A stretch of DNA of 64,000 nt from Planctomycetota bacterium (GTDB lineage Bacteria; Planctomycetota; UBA1135; UBA2386): the NCBI GenBank assembly GCA_014192625.1, contig BJHM01000007.1:106621-170620 (forward strand), read 5' to 3'. The notes beneath the pieces are model-generated. The model was not told where the DNA came from and made no database searches. It was given only the letters and a program-made list of their open reading frames with translations. Positions 56,979 to 64,000 of this stretch are shown here, piece by piece. Numbering within the stretch: the stretch's first letter is position 1; every line of letters starts with the position of its first letter. The position numbers were made by a program, and so were the translations under genes.

Positions 56979-58114
56979 TCCGTGCCGCATGGTCCACGCT
57001 CACTTTGCTTTCGGTTGCGTTGACTGCGCAAACTGCGGTTGACCCTGAGGAGTTTGTGCACCTCGAGGCGGTGCTGCAGCGTGCGATGCGTATTGCGGCA
57101 CCGTTCGTGGTGACGGTCGAGACGTTCGGTGGAACGCGCAAGGTGCTAGCCGATAACGACAGTGCGGGTTCCGCACCTCCGAACCGGGTCGGTGCCAAGC
57201 CCAGGGCGATGAAGGATCCTGGGTTTCATCAAGCCCAGGGCCGCAGCGCGGGCATCGTCCTCAGCAAGGATGGATGGATCATGGTGGCGCGTTTTGCCCT
57301 CAACTACGATCCAACTTCGATTCTCGTCACCGTGCAAGGTGGCAAGACTTTTCACGCCGAGCGGAAGGGTGAAGACACGAGCCGTGGCATCGCGCTGCTG
57401 AAGATCGACGCCAGTGACTTAGTCACGGCCGAACTGGTTCTGCCAAATGATGTGCGTGTCGGGCAGTGGGCATTTGCCATCGGTCGCACATTTGGCGGTC
57501 TTGAGCCGACGGTGCATCTTGGGATTGTCAGCGCACTGCGCCGGCAGTTTGGCCGCGCGCTTCAGATTGATGCCTATACCTCACCCGCCAATTACGGCGG
57601 TGCGGTCGTCGACATTGCTGGCCGGGTGCTTGGCATCGCGGTGCCGCTGTCGCCCACCGGCCGCGACGCTGGCGTGGAGTGGTATGACTCTGGCATTGGC
57701 TTCGCTGCAACGCTAGCGGATATTCCTGAGTTGATTGAACGCATGAAGCGTGGCGAAAATATCCATCGCGGCTGGCTCGGCGTCGAGTTTGAGCAATCGC
57801 ATCTAGGGCCTGGTGCCAAGCTATCGGGAACGCCGAAGGATGGTGTTGCTGCGCAGGCTGGGCTGCGCAAGGGCGATGTCATCCTTGAGCTCGACGGCAT
57901 TTTGGTAAAGAACGGCGCGCACCTGCAAATGCTGTTGGGTGCGCGCATGGGCGGCGAGGCGGTAGGGATGAAAGTTCGCCAGAAGACGATGGTGAATGAC
58001 CCGATCGCGGTGACGGTGATCCTCGCGGATACTTCAGATGCCCAACGCGAGCAGAGCAAGGAAGCCGAGCTGCCGGCATCCTTCCCGTTGCCGGAGAAGA
58101 AGGAAGGGAGATGA
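56975..58114 (+). CDS. Trypsin-like PDZ protein without catalytic residues (pseudoprotease 2)
   Basis: A 379-residue exported protein (signal about residues 1-18) with trypsin-like and PDZ domains. The catalytic positions are replaced by Phe107 (VARFAL), Gly138 (SRGIALLKI) and Tyr207 (NYGGAVVD). The PDZ has GVAAQAGLRKGDVILELDG near 280-345. The same Gly and Tyr changes appear in the preceding gene, so both probably descend from one inactive ancestor. The stop overlaps the next gene, the ABC binding protein (ATGA). The tail after ~345 is charged and disordered-looking. Confidence 0.85.
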   Translation: MIRAAWSTLTLLSVALTAQTAVDPEEFVHLEAVLQRAMRIAAPFVVTVETFGGTRKVLADNDSAGSAPPNRVGAKPRAMKDPGFHQAQGRSAGIVLSKDGWIMVARFALNYDPTSILVTVQGGKTFHAERKGEDTSRGIALLKIDASDLVTAELVLPNDVRVGQWAFAIGRTFGGLEPTVHLGIVSALRRQFGRALQIDAYTSPANYGGAVVDIAGRVLGIAVPLSPTGRDAGVEWYDSGIGFAATLADIPELIERMKRGENIHRGWLGVEFEQSHLGPGAKLSGTPKDGVAAQAGLRKGDVILELDGILVKNGAHLQMLLGARMGGEAVGMKVRQKTMVNDPIAVTVILADTSDAQREQSKEAELPASFPLPEKKEGR

Positions 58115-59088
58115 TGGTGGGTCGCAGTTTCTTCCCCCTGATCGTGGTCGCAGTCAGCCTGTTGCTGCTGTCCGTTGCATTGTGGCCGGCGGACAGCGTG
58201 CTCATGACGGCACGTGCACCAGCTTGGATCAGCATGCCGCTGGATCAGCGGCGTATTGCATCCTTCCCGCGGTTGGTCGATGGCGCAGCGCAGGTAACAA
58301 TTCCAGTTGAGCCTGTCCGCATCGTCGCTGCGTCGGTGTTTAGCGCAGAAGTTCTGACCACGATCGTGCCGCGTAGTCGCATCGTTGCGGTGATTGCGCT
58401 AGCTGCAGACCCGCGCTACAGCGCCGTGGCGGAGCAGGTGAAGAATTTTGTGACCTGTGGTGCTGAGCCGGAAGAACTGCTCGCGCAAAGGCCCGACCTC
58501 GTCGTCACGGATCCGTTTACCAAAGCGGAGACACGCTTTCTGCTCGCGCAAATACAGGTGCCGGTGCTCGAAATCCGACCAGTGCACGATCTCGAAGATG
58601 TTGAAGACAACATTCGGTTGCTCGGCTGGGCGACCGGCTGCGACACAGCGGCCGATGCGCTGGTCGAAGATGTGCGCAACCGGCGCTCGGCGTTGCAGGC
58701 GAAAGCGGCGTTGGTGAACGGCTGGCGCGTGCTCAATCTCGCCGGTGCGACGAGCACGTATGGTAAAGGGTCGCTGCTAGATGCTGCGGTGACCGCTGCG
58801 GGCGCCGTCAATCTCGCCGGGTCGCGTGGCATGCCGTCATATCAGGAACTCGACATCGAGCAGATCCTGAGCTGGCGGCCCGACGCGCTATTGATCAGCG
58901 TGCCAGCGGACGGCGAAGCGAAGGCGCGCGAGCGGCTGCGGCAAATGCACGGCATGCAATTGCTATCATGCGTGCAGCACGACCGGATTGTGTTCGTTCC
59001 GGGCACTGCCTACGGCTCGACCTCGCACCATGTCCTCACAGTGGCAGAAATGTTGCAGACCCAGTTATGCAAGTGGGGCAGGCCATGA
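58111..59088 (+). CDS. ABC importer substrate-binding protein (FepB/BtuF-type)
   Basis: A 325-residue protein with an N-terminal signal anchor (about residues 8-27) and the two-lobed binding fold with a helical backbone. VRIVAASVFSAEVLTTI, EELLAQRPDLVV, LGWATG, TYGKGSLLDAAVTAAGAVNLAG and EQILSWRPDALL are typical segments. It binds an iron chelate, haem or cobalamin outside the membrane; the ligand cannot be told from sequence. It is translationally coupled to the permease (ATGA) and to the pseudoprotease before it. The uncleaved-looking anchor could tether it to the membrane. Confidence 0.88.
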   Translation: MMVGRSFFPLIVVAVSLLLLSVALWPADSVLMTARAPAWISMPLDQRRIASFPRLVDGAAQVTIPVEPVRIVAASVFSAEVLTTIVPRSRIVAVIALAADPRYSAVAEQVKNFVTCGAEPEELLAQRPDLVVTDPFTKAETRFLLAQIQVPVLEIRPVHDLEDVEDNIRLLGWATGCDTAADALVEDVRNRRSALQAKAALVNGWRVLNLAGATSTYGKGSLLDAAVTAAGAVNLAGSRGMPSYQELDIEQILSWRPDALLISVPADGEAKARERLRQMHGMQLLSCVQHDRIVFVPGTAYGSTSHHVLTVAEMLQTQLCKWGRP

Positions 59089-60128
59089 TGTACATGAGTA
59101 GGTCGCGGGCGACGCGGGTGATGCTGCTGCTGGCCGTTGCGCTGATAGCTTTCTTCGTGCTGCATCTTGGTGTTCAGCGGGAAGCCCCCAACTTCGCGGA
59201 TTCGCTGCGTTCCTTGCTGCACGCGTTTGGCCTTGGCGCTGCCAACGCAGACGCACTGCATGACTTTGTTGTGGCGCAGATCCGGTTGCCGCGCGCGCTG
59301 ATGGCGGTGTTTGGCGGGGCTTCGTTGGGGCTTGCTGGTGCTGTGATGCAGGCTGCGTTCCGCAATCCACTCGCTGCGCCTGACATCGTCGGAACCTCCG
59401 CTGGTGCAGCGCTCGGTGGTGCAGTGGCGATCGTTGCGGGTGCTGCATCGCAGTCCTTGCTGGCGGTGCCGATCTGCTCACTGGCAGGCGCGCTGTTGGC
59501 AACTTGGCTGGTGTTTTTATTGGCAGGTACAGGCAATCGATTTTCGACGACCGGCATCCTGCTCGCTGGCGTGGCGTTCAATCTGCTGCTCGGCGCATTG
59601 ACCACGTTTGTGGTGACGACGCAGTTCGGCAATTACGCAGCAAGTAGTGACGTGCTGTTTTGGCTGATGGGTGGATTGTCGCGCAGCGCGTGGCCACAGG
59701 TGGCGATCACCGTGGTTGGCTTTTTGCTGTTTTCTGCTGCGCTCCTGCCGCGCCTGCAGCAGCTCGATGTGCTCACCCTCGGTGACGACAGTGCGCATAG
59801 CCTTGGCGTCGAAGTCGTGCGCGCGCGTACGATGCTCCTTTGGGTAGCAGCTGGACTCACGGCGGCAACCGTCGCCAACACGGGGGGCATCGCATTTGTC
59901 GGCCTGATTGTGCCGCATCTCGCGCGGCTCATCGTCGGTCCCGTGCATCGCTCACTGCTGCCGACGGCTGCATTGCTCGGCGCGCTCGTGTTGCTGCTCT
60001 CTGATCTTTTGTGCCGTAATGTGCCAGCGCATTGGAATCTGCCGCTTGGGGTAGTCACCAGCGTGCTGGGCGCGCCCTACTTTATTGTGCTGCTGCGGCG
60101 CCATCGGCGCGGCGAAGAACTGCAATGA
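59085..60128 (+). CDS. FecCD/BtuC-family ABC importer permease
   Basis: A 347-residue permease with about ten transmembrane helices. The family motifs are RLPRALMAVFGGASLGLAGAVMQ, NPLAAPDIVGTSAGA, ILLAGVAFNLLL, WLMGGLSRSAWPQ, LGDDSAHSLGV and GGIAFVGLIVPHLARLIVG, the last being the loop that contacts the ATPase. It imports an iron chelate, haem or cobalamin together with its neighbours. The ATG at 59085 overlaps the binding-protein stop. Its own stop overlaps the ATPase start. Confidence 0.93.
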   Translation: MMYMSRSRATRVMLLLAVALIAFFVLHLGVQREAPNFADSLRSLLHAFGLGAANADALHDFVVAQIRLPRALMAVFGGASLGLAGAVMQAAFRNPLAAPDIVGTSAGAALGGAVAIVAGAASQSLLAVPICSLAGALLATWLVFLLAGTGNRFSTTGILLAGVAFNLLLGALTTFVVTTQFGNYAASSDVLFWLMGGLSRSAWPQVAITVVGFLLFSAALLPRLQQLDVLTLGDDSAHSLGVEVVRARTMLLWVAAGLTAATVANTGGIAFVGLIVPHLARLIVGPVHRSLLPTAALLGALVLLLSDLLCRNVPAHWNLPLGVVTSVLGAPYFIVLLRRHRRGEELQ

Positions 60129-60883
60129 AGCTCGCAGCGACTGGACTCGCAATACAACTTGGTGAGCGCCGATTGTTGATTGACGTCAGCCTTGCGATCG
60201 CTCCCGGAGAACTCGTGCTGGTTGCGGGCCGCAATGGCTCTGGCAAGAGCACCTTGTTGCGGATGCTGCTTGGTGCGCAGCGCGCCGACCAAGGACAGGT
60301 TCTGTTGGGGGCGCGGGCGCTTTGTGACTGGCCTGCCCGTGAACGAGCGAGGCAGGTTGCGTTTGTGCCGCAGCAACCGGATTGTCCGTTCGATTTTCGC
60401 GCGCGCGAACTCGTTGCAATGGGGCGGCACCCGCACGATCCGGGCGAGCGCGATGCGGTTGTCATCCATGCTGCGATGCGCGCGGTCGATGCCGATGCGT
60501 TTGCGGATCGCCCGGTGACTTCATTGTCAGGCGGTGAGCTTCGGCGCGTTGCGGTGGCGCGTGCGCTGGCGACGGAAGCGCCGCTGTTATTGCTCGACGA
60601 GCCGACTAGCAACTTGGATCTTGAGCACGCGCTCATACTCGCCGGACTTATGCAGCGGCTGGCGCGCGAAGGTCGGGGGCTGTTGGTAGCTACCCACGAC
60701 CTCAACTTGCTCGCGCCATTCGCGGATCGCGTCGTGCTGTTGCACGATGGCAGGGTGCACGCTGACGGCGCGCCAGTGGAAGTCCTCAGTGCGGCCAACT
60801 TCGCCACGGTGTTCCGCGTTACGGCGAGTGGTTCGGCTGGTTACTTCCCGCGCACGTTCACGCGCCGCGAACAAGGCAACTAG
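60125..60883 (+). CDS. ABC importer ATP-binding protein (FecE/BtuD-type)
   Basis: A 252-residue ATPase with Walker A GRNGSGKST, Q-loop region FVPQQPD, signature LSGGELRR, Walker B LLLLDEPT and the switch His in ATHDLNLL. The ALA-VLSAANFATVFRV-type C-terminus is usual for iron/cobalamin importers. It overlaps the permease stop as ATGA and shares the last four bases (CTAG) with the convergent thioesterase gene. Confidence 0.94.
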   Translation: MKLAATGLAIQLGERRLLIDVSLAIAPGELVLVAGRNGSGKSTLLRMLLGAQRADQGQVLLGARALCDWPARERARQVAFVPQQPDCPFDFRARELVAMGRHPHDPGERDAVVIHAAMRAVDADAFADRPVTSLSGGELRRVAVARALATEAPLLLLDEPTSNLDLEHALILAGLMQRLAREGRGLLVATHDLNLLAPFADRVVLLHDGRVHADGAPVEVLSAANFATVFRVTASGSAGYFPRTFTRREQGN

Positions 60884-61320
60884 CGGCCCTTTGGGAAGTC
60901 GCTTTCGTTGAGTTTGAACTCAGCAAAGCGCTGCCGCCATTCGTCTGGCAGTGGCTGCGCTTTTAGTGTCGTCATGTGCACGGCGGCGGTTGTGACGCGG
61001 GCGCGGCACAGCGGCTTTTCGCTGCCGTCGCGCGTCATCCAGAAGCCAAACTCTACAGAAGACTTGCCGATGCGAAGTACCCCGAGATGCACAACAGGTT
61101 CATCGCCGTATCGAATCGGTGAGAAAAACTCAGCCTCGATCCGAACCGCTGGCAGGCCGAGCTTGTCGTCATGCATGAGTACTGCATAGGAGCGGCCGAG
61201 CGCTTCGCTCCACCAGTCTTCAAATGTGCAGTGGAAGCAATGCAGCAGCTTTGGGTAGTAGGCGATGCCAGCGTCATCGATATCGCCGAATCGGTAGCGG
61301 AAGCGCTGCTCGAAGATCAC
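60880..61320 (-). CDS. Acyl-CoA thioesterase of the hotdog-fold 4HBT family
   Basis: A 146-residue hotdog protein. The catalytic region is FRYRFGDIDDAGIAYYP, with the Asp that hydrolyses the thioester, followed by the long helix LLHCFHCTFEDWWSEAL. Core strands RIEAEFFSPIRYGDEPVVH and VEFGFWMTRDG follow. Substrates in the family range from 4-hydroxybenzoyl-CoA to acyl-ACP. The GTG at 61320 overlaps the exonuclease stop as GTGA, so the longer frame upstream is not the real N-terminus. Confidence 0.9.
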   Translation of the reverse strand: MIFEQRFRYRFGDIDDAGIAYYPKLLHCFHCTFEDWWSEALGRSYAVLMHDDKLGLPAVRIEAEFFSPIRYGDEPVVHLGVLRIGKSSVEFGFWMTRDGSEKPLCRARVTTAAVHMTTLKAQPLPDEWRQRFAEFKLNESDFPKGR

Positions 61321-61964
61321 GCCTGGCCTTCGCGTGTTTCTTCGTCGCGTGACGGTGATCGGTGGCGGGCGCAAATCTCGTGCAGGCTTGGGACGTTGCC
61401 CGGCAGGTCCGGGTAGCGCTGCAGGATTGAATGCAGCACATCCGCAGTAGCTAGGCAGTCTGCTTCGGCCGAGTGTGCGTTCTTCAGTTCGCGGCCGCAG
61501 TAGTGACGCACGGCCGCGCCTAGATTGCGGGGGCCCTGAAGGAAGCGATCCCAAGTCGGCTCCTTGATGTTGAATAGTATGCGCACATCGACCTGCTGCC
61601 GGCCAGTCATGCTGAATGGGATCGAGTGCCGCTTGCACTCGGCGACCCACATCGGCACGTCGAACGCGATCTGATTGAAGCCGGCGAGATCGCAGCCATC
61701 GAGAAAGTCGACCAGCTTCTGGCCGACCTTCTTCAGCGGCGGCCCCCAGAATAGTCCACATGCATCGAGCGTGTGAATGCCCGTCACCTTGGTTGCGCCC
61801 TTGCTGACTTCGATCCCCGGATTGGTGCGTTGGACGAGCGTGCTACGCGTGCCGTCCGGCAGTTGCTTTACGAATGCGAGTTCGATGATGCGGTCCTTCT
61901 CGGTATCTAGCCCGGTGGTTTCAAAGTCGAGGAACACGAGCGGCCGGTCGAGGTTTAGGTTCAT
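61317..61964 (-). CDS. DEDDh 3'-5' exonuclease (DnaQ-like)
   Basis: A 215-residue exonuclease of the DnaQ/epsilon family. ExoI motif is FLDFETTG (Asp and Glu at residues 12 and 14), ExoII includes GFNQIAFDVPM, and ExoIII is HSAEADC (His and Asp). It trims DNA or RNA 3' ends; proofreading or repair is likely, but whether it serves polymerase III is not shown. It starts 85 nt after the hemerythrin gene and overlaps the thioesterase. Confidence 0.9.
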   Translation of the reverse strand: MNLNLDRPLVFLDFETTGLDTEKDRIIELAFVKQLPDGTRSTLVQRTNPGIEVSKGATKVTGIHTLDACGLFWGPPLKKVGQKLVDFLDGCDLAGFNQIAFDVPMWVAECKRHSIPFSMTGRQQVDVRILFNIKEPTWDRFLQGPRNLGAAVRHYCGRELKNAHSAEADCLATADVLHSILQRYPDLPGNVPSLHEICARHRSPSRDEETREGQA

Positions 61965-62049
61965 CGATGTTGCGTCTTGGCTCCGCTGCGCCTGGCCGTG
62001 CTGCAACCAGCGCGGAATATTCTTAGCAGCACGATCACCATTGCAGCGA

Positions 62050-62589
62050 TCATGACAAGCGATCTGCGATGCCCTGCAACGTTTGCCGCCAACATTCTGC
62101 ACCGCGGCCGTCACTTGCCGCCAGCGACTCGCGGTGCCAATCGAGCAGGTCGTCAGCTGGCGGCCGCAAGGCCGCAACAAATAGCTGATCTTCTTCGATC
62201 TTCATGCACTGAAATAGAATGCGGTCGAGCGCGCGGATGGTAGCGCTCATTGCAGCCCGTTCGCCGAGCGCTAGCCCCTCCGGTAAGCCCCACATCACCC
62301 GTAGGCAGTCCAGTAGGGATTTTGCTTCCGACTGGGTTCGCAGGATTTTACCCACGCACTCCACTGCCAGCCCGTCGCCGTGTGCGGCAACGGTTGCGAG
62401 CACGGTTTTTGCTTCGAGCGGCATGTGCACCGCAAAGGTGAACTCGAGCAAGTAGGAAAGCACGAGCGCGCAGTCAGCGGCTGGCGGCTCCACCCCAAAA
62501 TCGATTTGGTCAGCCATCCGCCGCAGCAAGCCGAGGGCAAGACGCAGATCCTCATGCTGGGCTTTGAGTTGATCAATAAGGTCGGTCAT
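62050..62589 (-). CDS. Hemerythrin-domain-like protein
   Basis: A 179-residue helical protein with the four-helix bundle layout of hemerythrins. LKAQHEDLRLALGLL gives the first His, FAVHMPLEAK gives a HxxxE pair, and the fourth helix has KIEEDQLF, where family members have HxxEEeeLFP. The residue at the usual His there is Cys (FQCMKIEEDQLF). The iron site could be incomplete, so oxygen binding is uncertain. A role in oxygen, NO or iron sensing is possible. It is first in the minus-strand group and diverges from the small membrane protein before lexA. Confidence 0.72.
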   Translation of the reverse strand: MTDLIDQLKAQHEDLRLALGLLRRMADQIDFGVEPPAADCALVLSYLLEFTFAVHMPLEAKTVLATVAAHGDGLAVECVGKILRTQSEAKSLLDCLRVMWGLPEGLALGERAAMSATIRALDRILFQCMKIEEDQLFVAALRPPADDLLDWHRESLAASDGRGAECWRQTLQGIADRLS

Positions 62590-62717
62590 GCGCGGAATAC
62601 CTGACACGGAATGCCACCAGTATCAAATAAAGCTGCAGTCGCCCCTAAGATTTCGACCGTCCAAAATCAGGCCGAACGAACAACCGGAAAGATTGGGGAA
62701 AGATCCGAAGAATGCAG

Positions 62718-62745
62718 TTGCGTTCGTCGAACAGATCCCTAACAT
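62718..62745 (+). promoter_or_regulatory. Possible promoter with overlapping palindrome before the small membrane protein and lexA
   Basis: TTGCGT (62718-62723) and TAACAT (62740-62745) are separated by 16 nt and fit a weak sigma-70 promoter 30 nt before the 62775 gene. The perfect palindrome GTTCGTCGAAC (62722-62732) covers the end of the -35 and the spacer, a common operator position. Binding by LexA is only a guess. Confidence 0.35.
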
Positions 62746-62774
62746 GAACAAATACTGAAACAAGGAGTTTGCCC

Positions 62775-62990
62775 ATGCAGTTGCTGTCAAATCTTAGTTC
62801 TGGTCGCTCCGTCACCACGCTTCGGGCCCTCTTGCGCGCGGGCAGTCGCTTTCAAACAGGGGCACCTGCCCGGTCGCAAGTAGTCTGCCCCGGCAATTCC
62901 TTTGCTAACAAGCGACTTACTTATGTTCTAGAATTGGTAGGTAGCTGTATGATCGCTACGGCATTCTTCGCCCTGGCATTGTTTGCCTGA
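62775..62990 (+). CDS. Small membrane protein encoded before lexA
   Basis: A 71-residue protein beginning MQLLSNLSSGRSVTTLRALL. It has an Arg-rich middle (RAGSRFQTGAPARSQ) and one C-terminal hydrophobic helix (LVGSCMIATAFFALALFA). An AAGGAG ribosome-binding site stands 7 nt before the ATG, which settles the start over the frame from 62769. It ends 45 nt before lexA. In other bacteria lexA is often next to a small SOS-induced, membrane-bound division inhibitor. That role is possible here but inferred from position and shape only. Confidence 0.65.
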   Translation: MQLLSNLSSGRSVTTLRALLRAGSRFQTGAPARSQVVCPGNSFANKRLTYVLELVGSCMIATAFFALALFA

Positions 62991-63003
62991 ACGGAGATGC
63001 GAC

Positions 63004-63018
63004 GAACGGTTGCCGAAC
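63004..63018 (-). promoter_or_regulatory. Candidate LexA operator (GTTC-N7-GTTC) just before lexA
   Basis: On the minus strand this reads GTTC, seven bases, GTTC, the direct-repeat pattern known as the SOS box of alphaproteobacteria. It lies 18 nt before the lexA ATG, next to its ribosome-binding site. LexA-type operators of this phylum are not known to me, so this may be chance. Confidence 0.3.
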
Positions 63019-63035
63019 CTGGGAGGGTTCTACCA

Positions 63036-63656
63036 ATGAAGCTGATGCTTACGGAGAAGCAGATCCGGGTCCTGCGATACTTTCGCGACTATCGGAATAA
63101 TCGCGGTATCGCGCCGACACTCGATGAGGCGGCTGAGGCATTGGGCGTCAGCAAGATCACGATTCACGAACATCTGAAGCAGTTGGCAAAGAAGGGTGCC
63201 ATCTTTCGGGACCGAGCCAAAGCGCGCGCCGTTGCGATTCTACACGACCCCGATGCCGACGAAGCGCCAACGCTCAACCTGCCGACGTTGCCGTTGCTCG
63301 GCCGTATTGCTGCGGGTCGTCCCATTGAGGCCATCGAGGATCGAGAAGACATCAGCCTGGCGGAATTGGTGCCGACTGGCGACAAGGTTTACCTCCTCAA
63401 GGTGCGCGGCAAGTCGATGATTGATGACCACATTGATGACGGCGACCTGGTGGTGGTCGAACGCCGTGAGACGGCAAATGACGGCGACATTGTCATTGCG
63501 ATCCTCGAGGACGAGGAGGCGACGTTGAAGCGCTTTTACCGCGAGCGCAATGGCATGATCCGGCTGCAACCCGCCAATTCCAGCATGGAGCCGATCTACA
63601 CCAGTCATGTTCAGGTTCGCGGCGTGGTGCGCGGTATCATCCGCCGGTTCCCCTGA
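63036..63656 (+). CDS. lexA: SOS repressor LexA
   Basis: A 206-residue LexA. The N-terminal winged helix has the usual lead LTEKQIRVLRYFRDY and APTLDEAAEALGVSKITIHEHL. The C-terminal self-cleaving domain has the Ala93-Gly94 cleavage site (RIAAGRP), Ser127 in GKSM and Lys165 in ATLKRFY. Under DNA damage RecA* induces self-cleavage and frees SOS genes. The ATG at 63036 has a GGGAGGG ribosome-binding site 8 nt before it. Longer frames lack support. A double CDGSH gene follows 3 nt later. Confidence 0.95.
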   Translation: MKLMLTEKQIRVLRYFRDYRNNRGIAPTLDEAAEALGVSKITIHEHLKQLAKKGAIFRDRAKARAVAILHDPDADEAPTLNLPTLPLLGRIAAGRPIEAIEDREDISLAELVPTGDKVYLLKVRGKSMIDDHIDDGDLVVVERRETANDGDIVIAILEDEEATLKRFYRERNGMIRLQPANSSMEPIYTSHVQVRGVVRGIIRRFP

Positions 63657-63659
63657 AGT

Positions 63660-63911
63660 ATGCAATCGACGCCACCCGGCAAACCACAGAAGGGCCCATT
63701 CGTGGTCGAGTGCGCGCCGGGCAAATACGCATGGTGTGCGTGCTCGCTCAGTGCTGCGTATCCCTACTGCGACGGCACGCACCGAGGGTCTAGCTTTGCG
63801 CCGTGCAAGGTCGTTCTTGAACGCGCCTGCACGGTTGCATGGTGTGCTTGCGGCGCGAGCGGCACCAAACCGTTCTGCGACGGTTCGCACAGCAAATACT
63901 GCGGCGACTAG
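63660..63911 (+). CDS. Double CDGSH iron-sulfur domain protein
   Basis: An 83-residue protein with two CDGSH-type [2Fe-2S] motifs: WCACSLSAAYPYCDGTH and WCACGASGTKPFCDGSH. Each has three Cys and one His as ligands, the pattern of mitoNEET relatives. Two-motif proteins of this size are usual in bacteria. They may take part in electron or cluster transfer. It lies 3 nt after lexA, so the two are probably co-transcribed. The stop overlaps the first copy of a 16-nt repeat. Confidence 0.93.
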   Translation: MQSTPPGKPQKGPFVVECAPGKYAWCACSLSAAYPYCDGTHRGSSFAPCKVVLERACTVAWCACGASGTKPFCDGSHSKYCGD

Positions 63912-64000
63912 CACCGCGTTGAACCAGCACCGCGTGAACCAGCACCGCGTTGAACCAGCACCGCGTTGAACTAGCACCGCGATGAGCTAGCACCGCGATG
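63909..64000 (+). repeat. 16-nt tandem repeats at the window end
   Basis: Five units of about TAGCACCGCGTTGAAC (63909-63924, 63925-63939 [15 nt], 63940-63955, 63956-63971, 63972-63987) and a partial sixth. The array starts right after the CDGSH stop codon and runs off the window. There are no spacers, so it is not CRISPR. Function is unknown. Confidence 0.9.

Noticed and set aside
62671..62681. GAACGAAC as a LexA half-site pair
   Set aside because: There is no spacer between the two GAAC units and it lies far from a recognisable promoter.
63240..63977. 245-codon minus-strand frame over lexA and the CDGSH gene, including the end repeats
   Set aside because: It is antisense to two certain genes and its start is made of repeat units.
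63909..64000. CRISPR array
   Set aside because: The 16-nt units follow one another without spacers.

Overview
The window most likely comes from a planctomycete (Planctomycetota) or a close relative. This is inferred, not proven. The grounds are a complete alternative complex III operon feeding a cytochrome c oxidase, a large set of secreted or membrane proteins of planctomycete style (BatA/VWA, DUF4175-like, NPCBM, PQQ-propeller, DUF3352-like, PIG-L), moderately high GC, and frequent GTG/TTG starts. There is a chromosomal ParAB pair with a parS site, and no phage, transposon, CRISPR, rRNA or tRNA was recognised.

Left part (1-9.7 kb, minus strand): actA-B-C-D-E-F (quinol:cytochrome c oxidoreductase), then a small membrane protein, a SCO copper chaperone and the start of coxB. 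Together they form an electron transfer branch from quinol through cytochrome c to oxygen. 9.7-14.7 kb is a divergent surface-modification locus: two SGNH-hydrolase paralogues on the minus strand face a carbamoyltransferase, an SxtJ-like membrane protein and a DUF5989-like protein on the plus strand. 14.8-22.6 kb carries housekeeping genes: a compact sigma-70 factor, hemW, a phosphoesterase, parA-parB (with parS inside parB), a membrane-anchored degenerate cyclophilin, a lipoprotein and an HNH nuclease.

22.7-39 kb mixes secreted proteins of unknown role, a PIG-L deacetylase-like protein, two HExxH metallopeptidases, RNase HIII, dapF, lemA, an SDR and a six-bladed repeat protein. 39.1-60.9 kb is one long plus-strand array with short gaps or stop/start overlaps: PQQ propeller, prenyltransferase-like repeat protein, BatA/VWA pair, DUF4175-like protein, coiled-coil and TPR proteins, an NPCBM protein, three trypsin-like/PDZ proteins (one with an intact triad, two without) and an iron/cobalamin-type ABC importer.

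60.9-64 kb has a minus-strand thioesterase-exonuclease-hemerythrin group, then a small membrane protein, lexA and a double CDGSH protein on the plus strand, ending in 16-nt tandem repeats that run off the window.

The points most worth a second look are: the active protease followed by two pseudoproteases and coupled to an ABC importer; the frameshifted lipoprotein at an 11-bp repeat; the carbamoyltransferase/SGNH locus; the parS inside parB; the small membrane protein next to lexA; and the histidine-rich extensions that recur in the respiratory operon.
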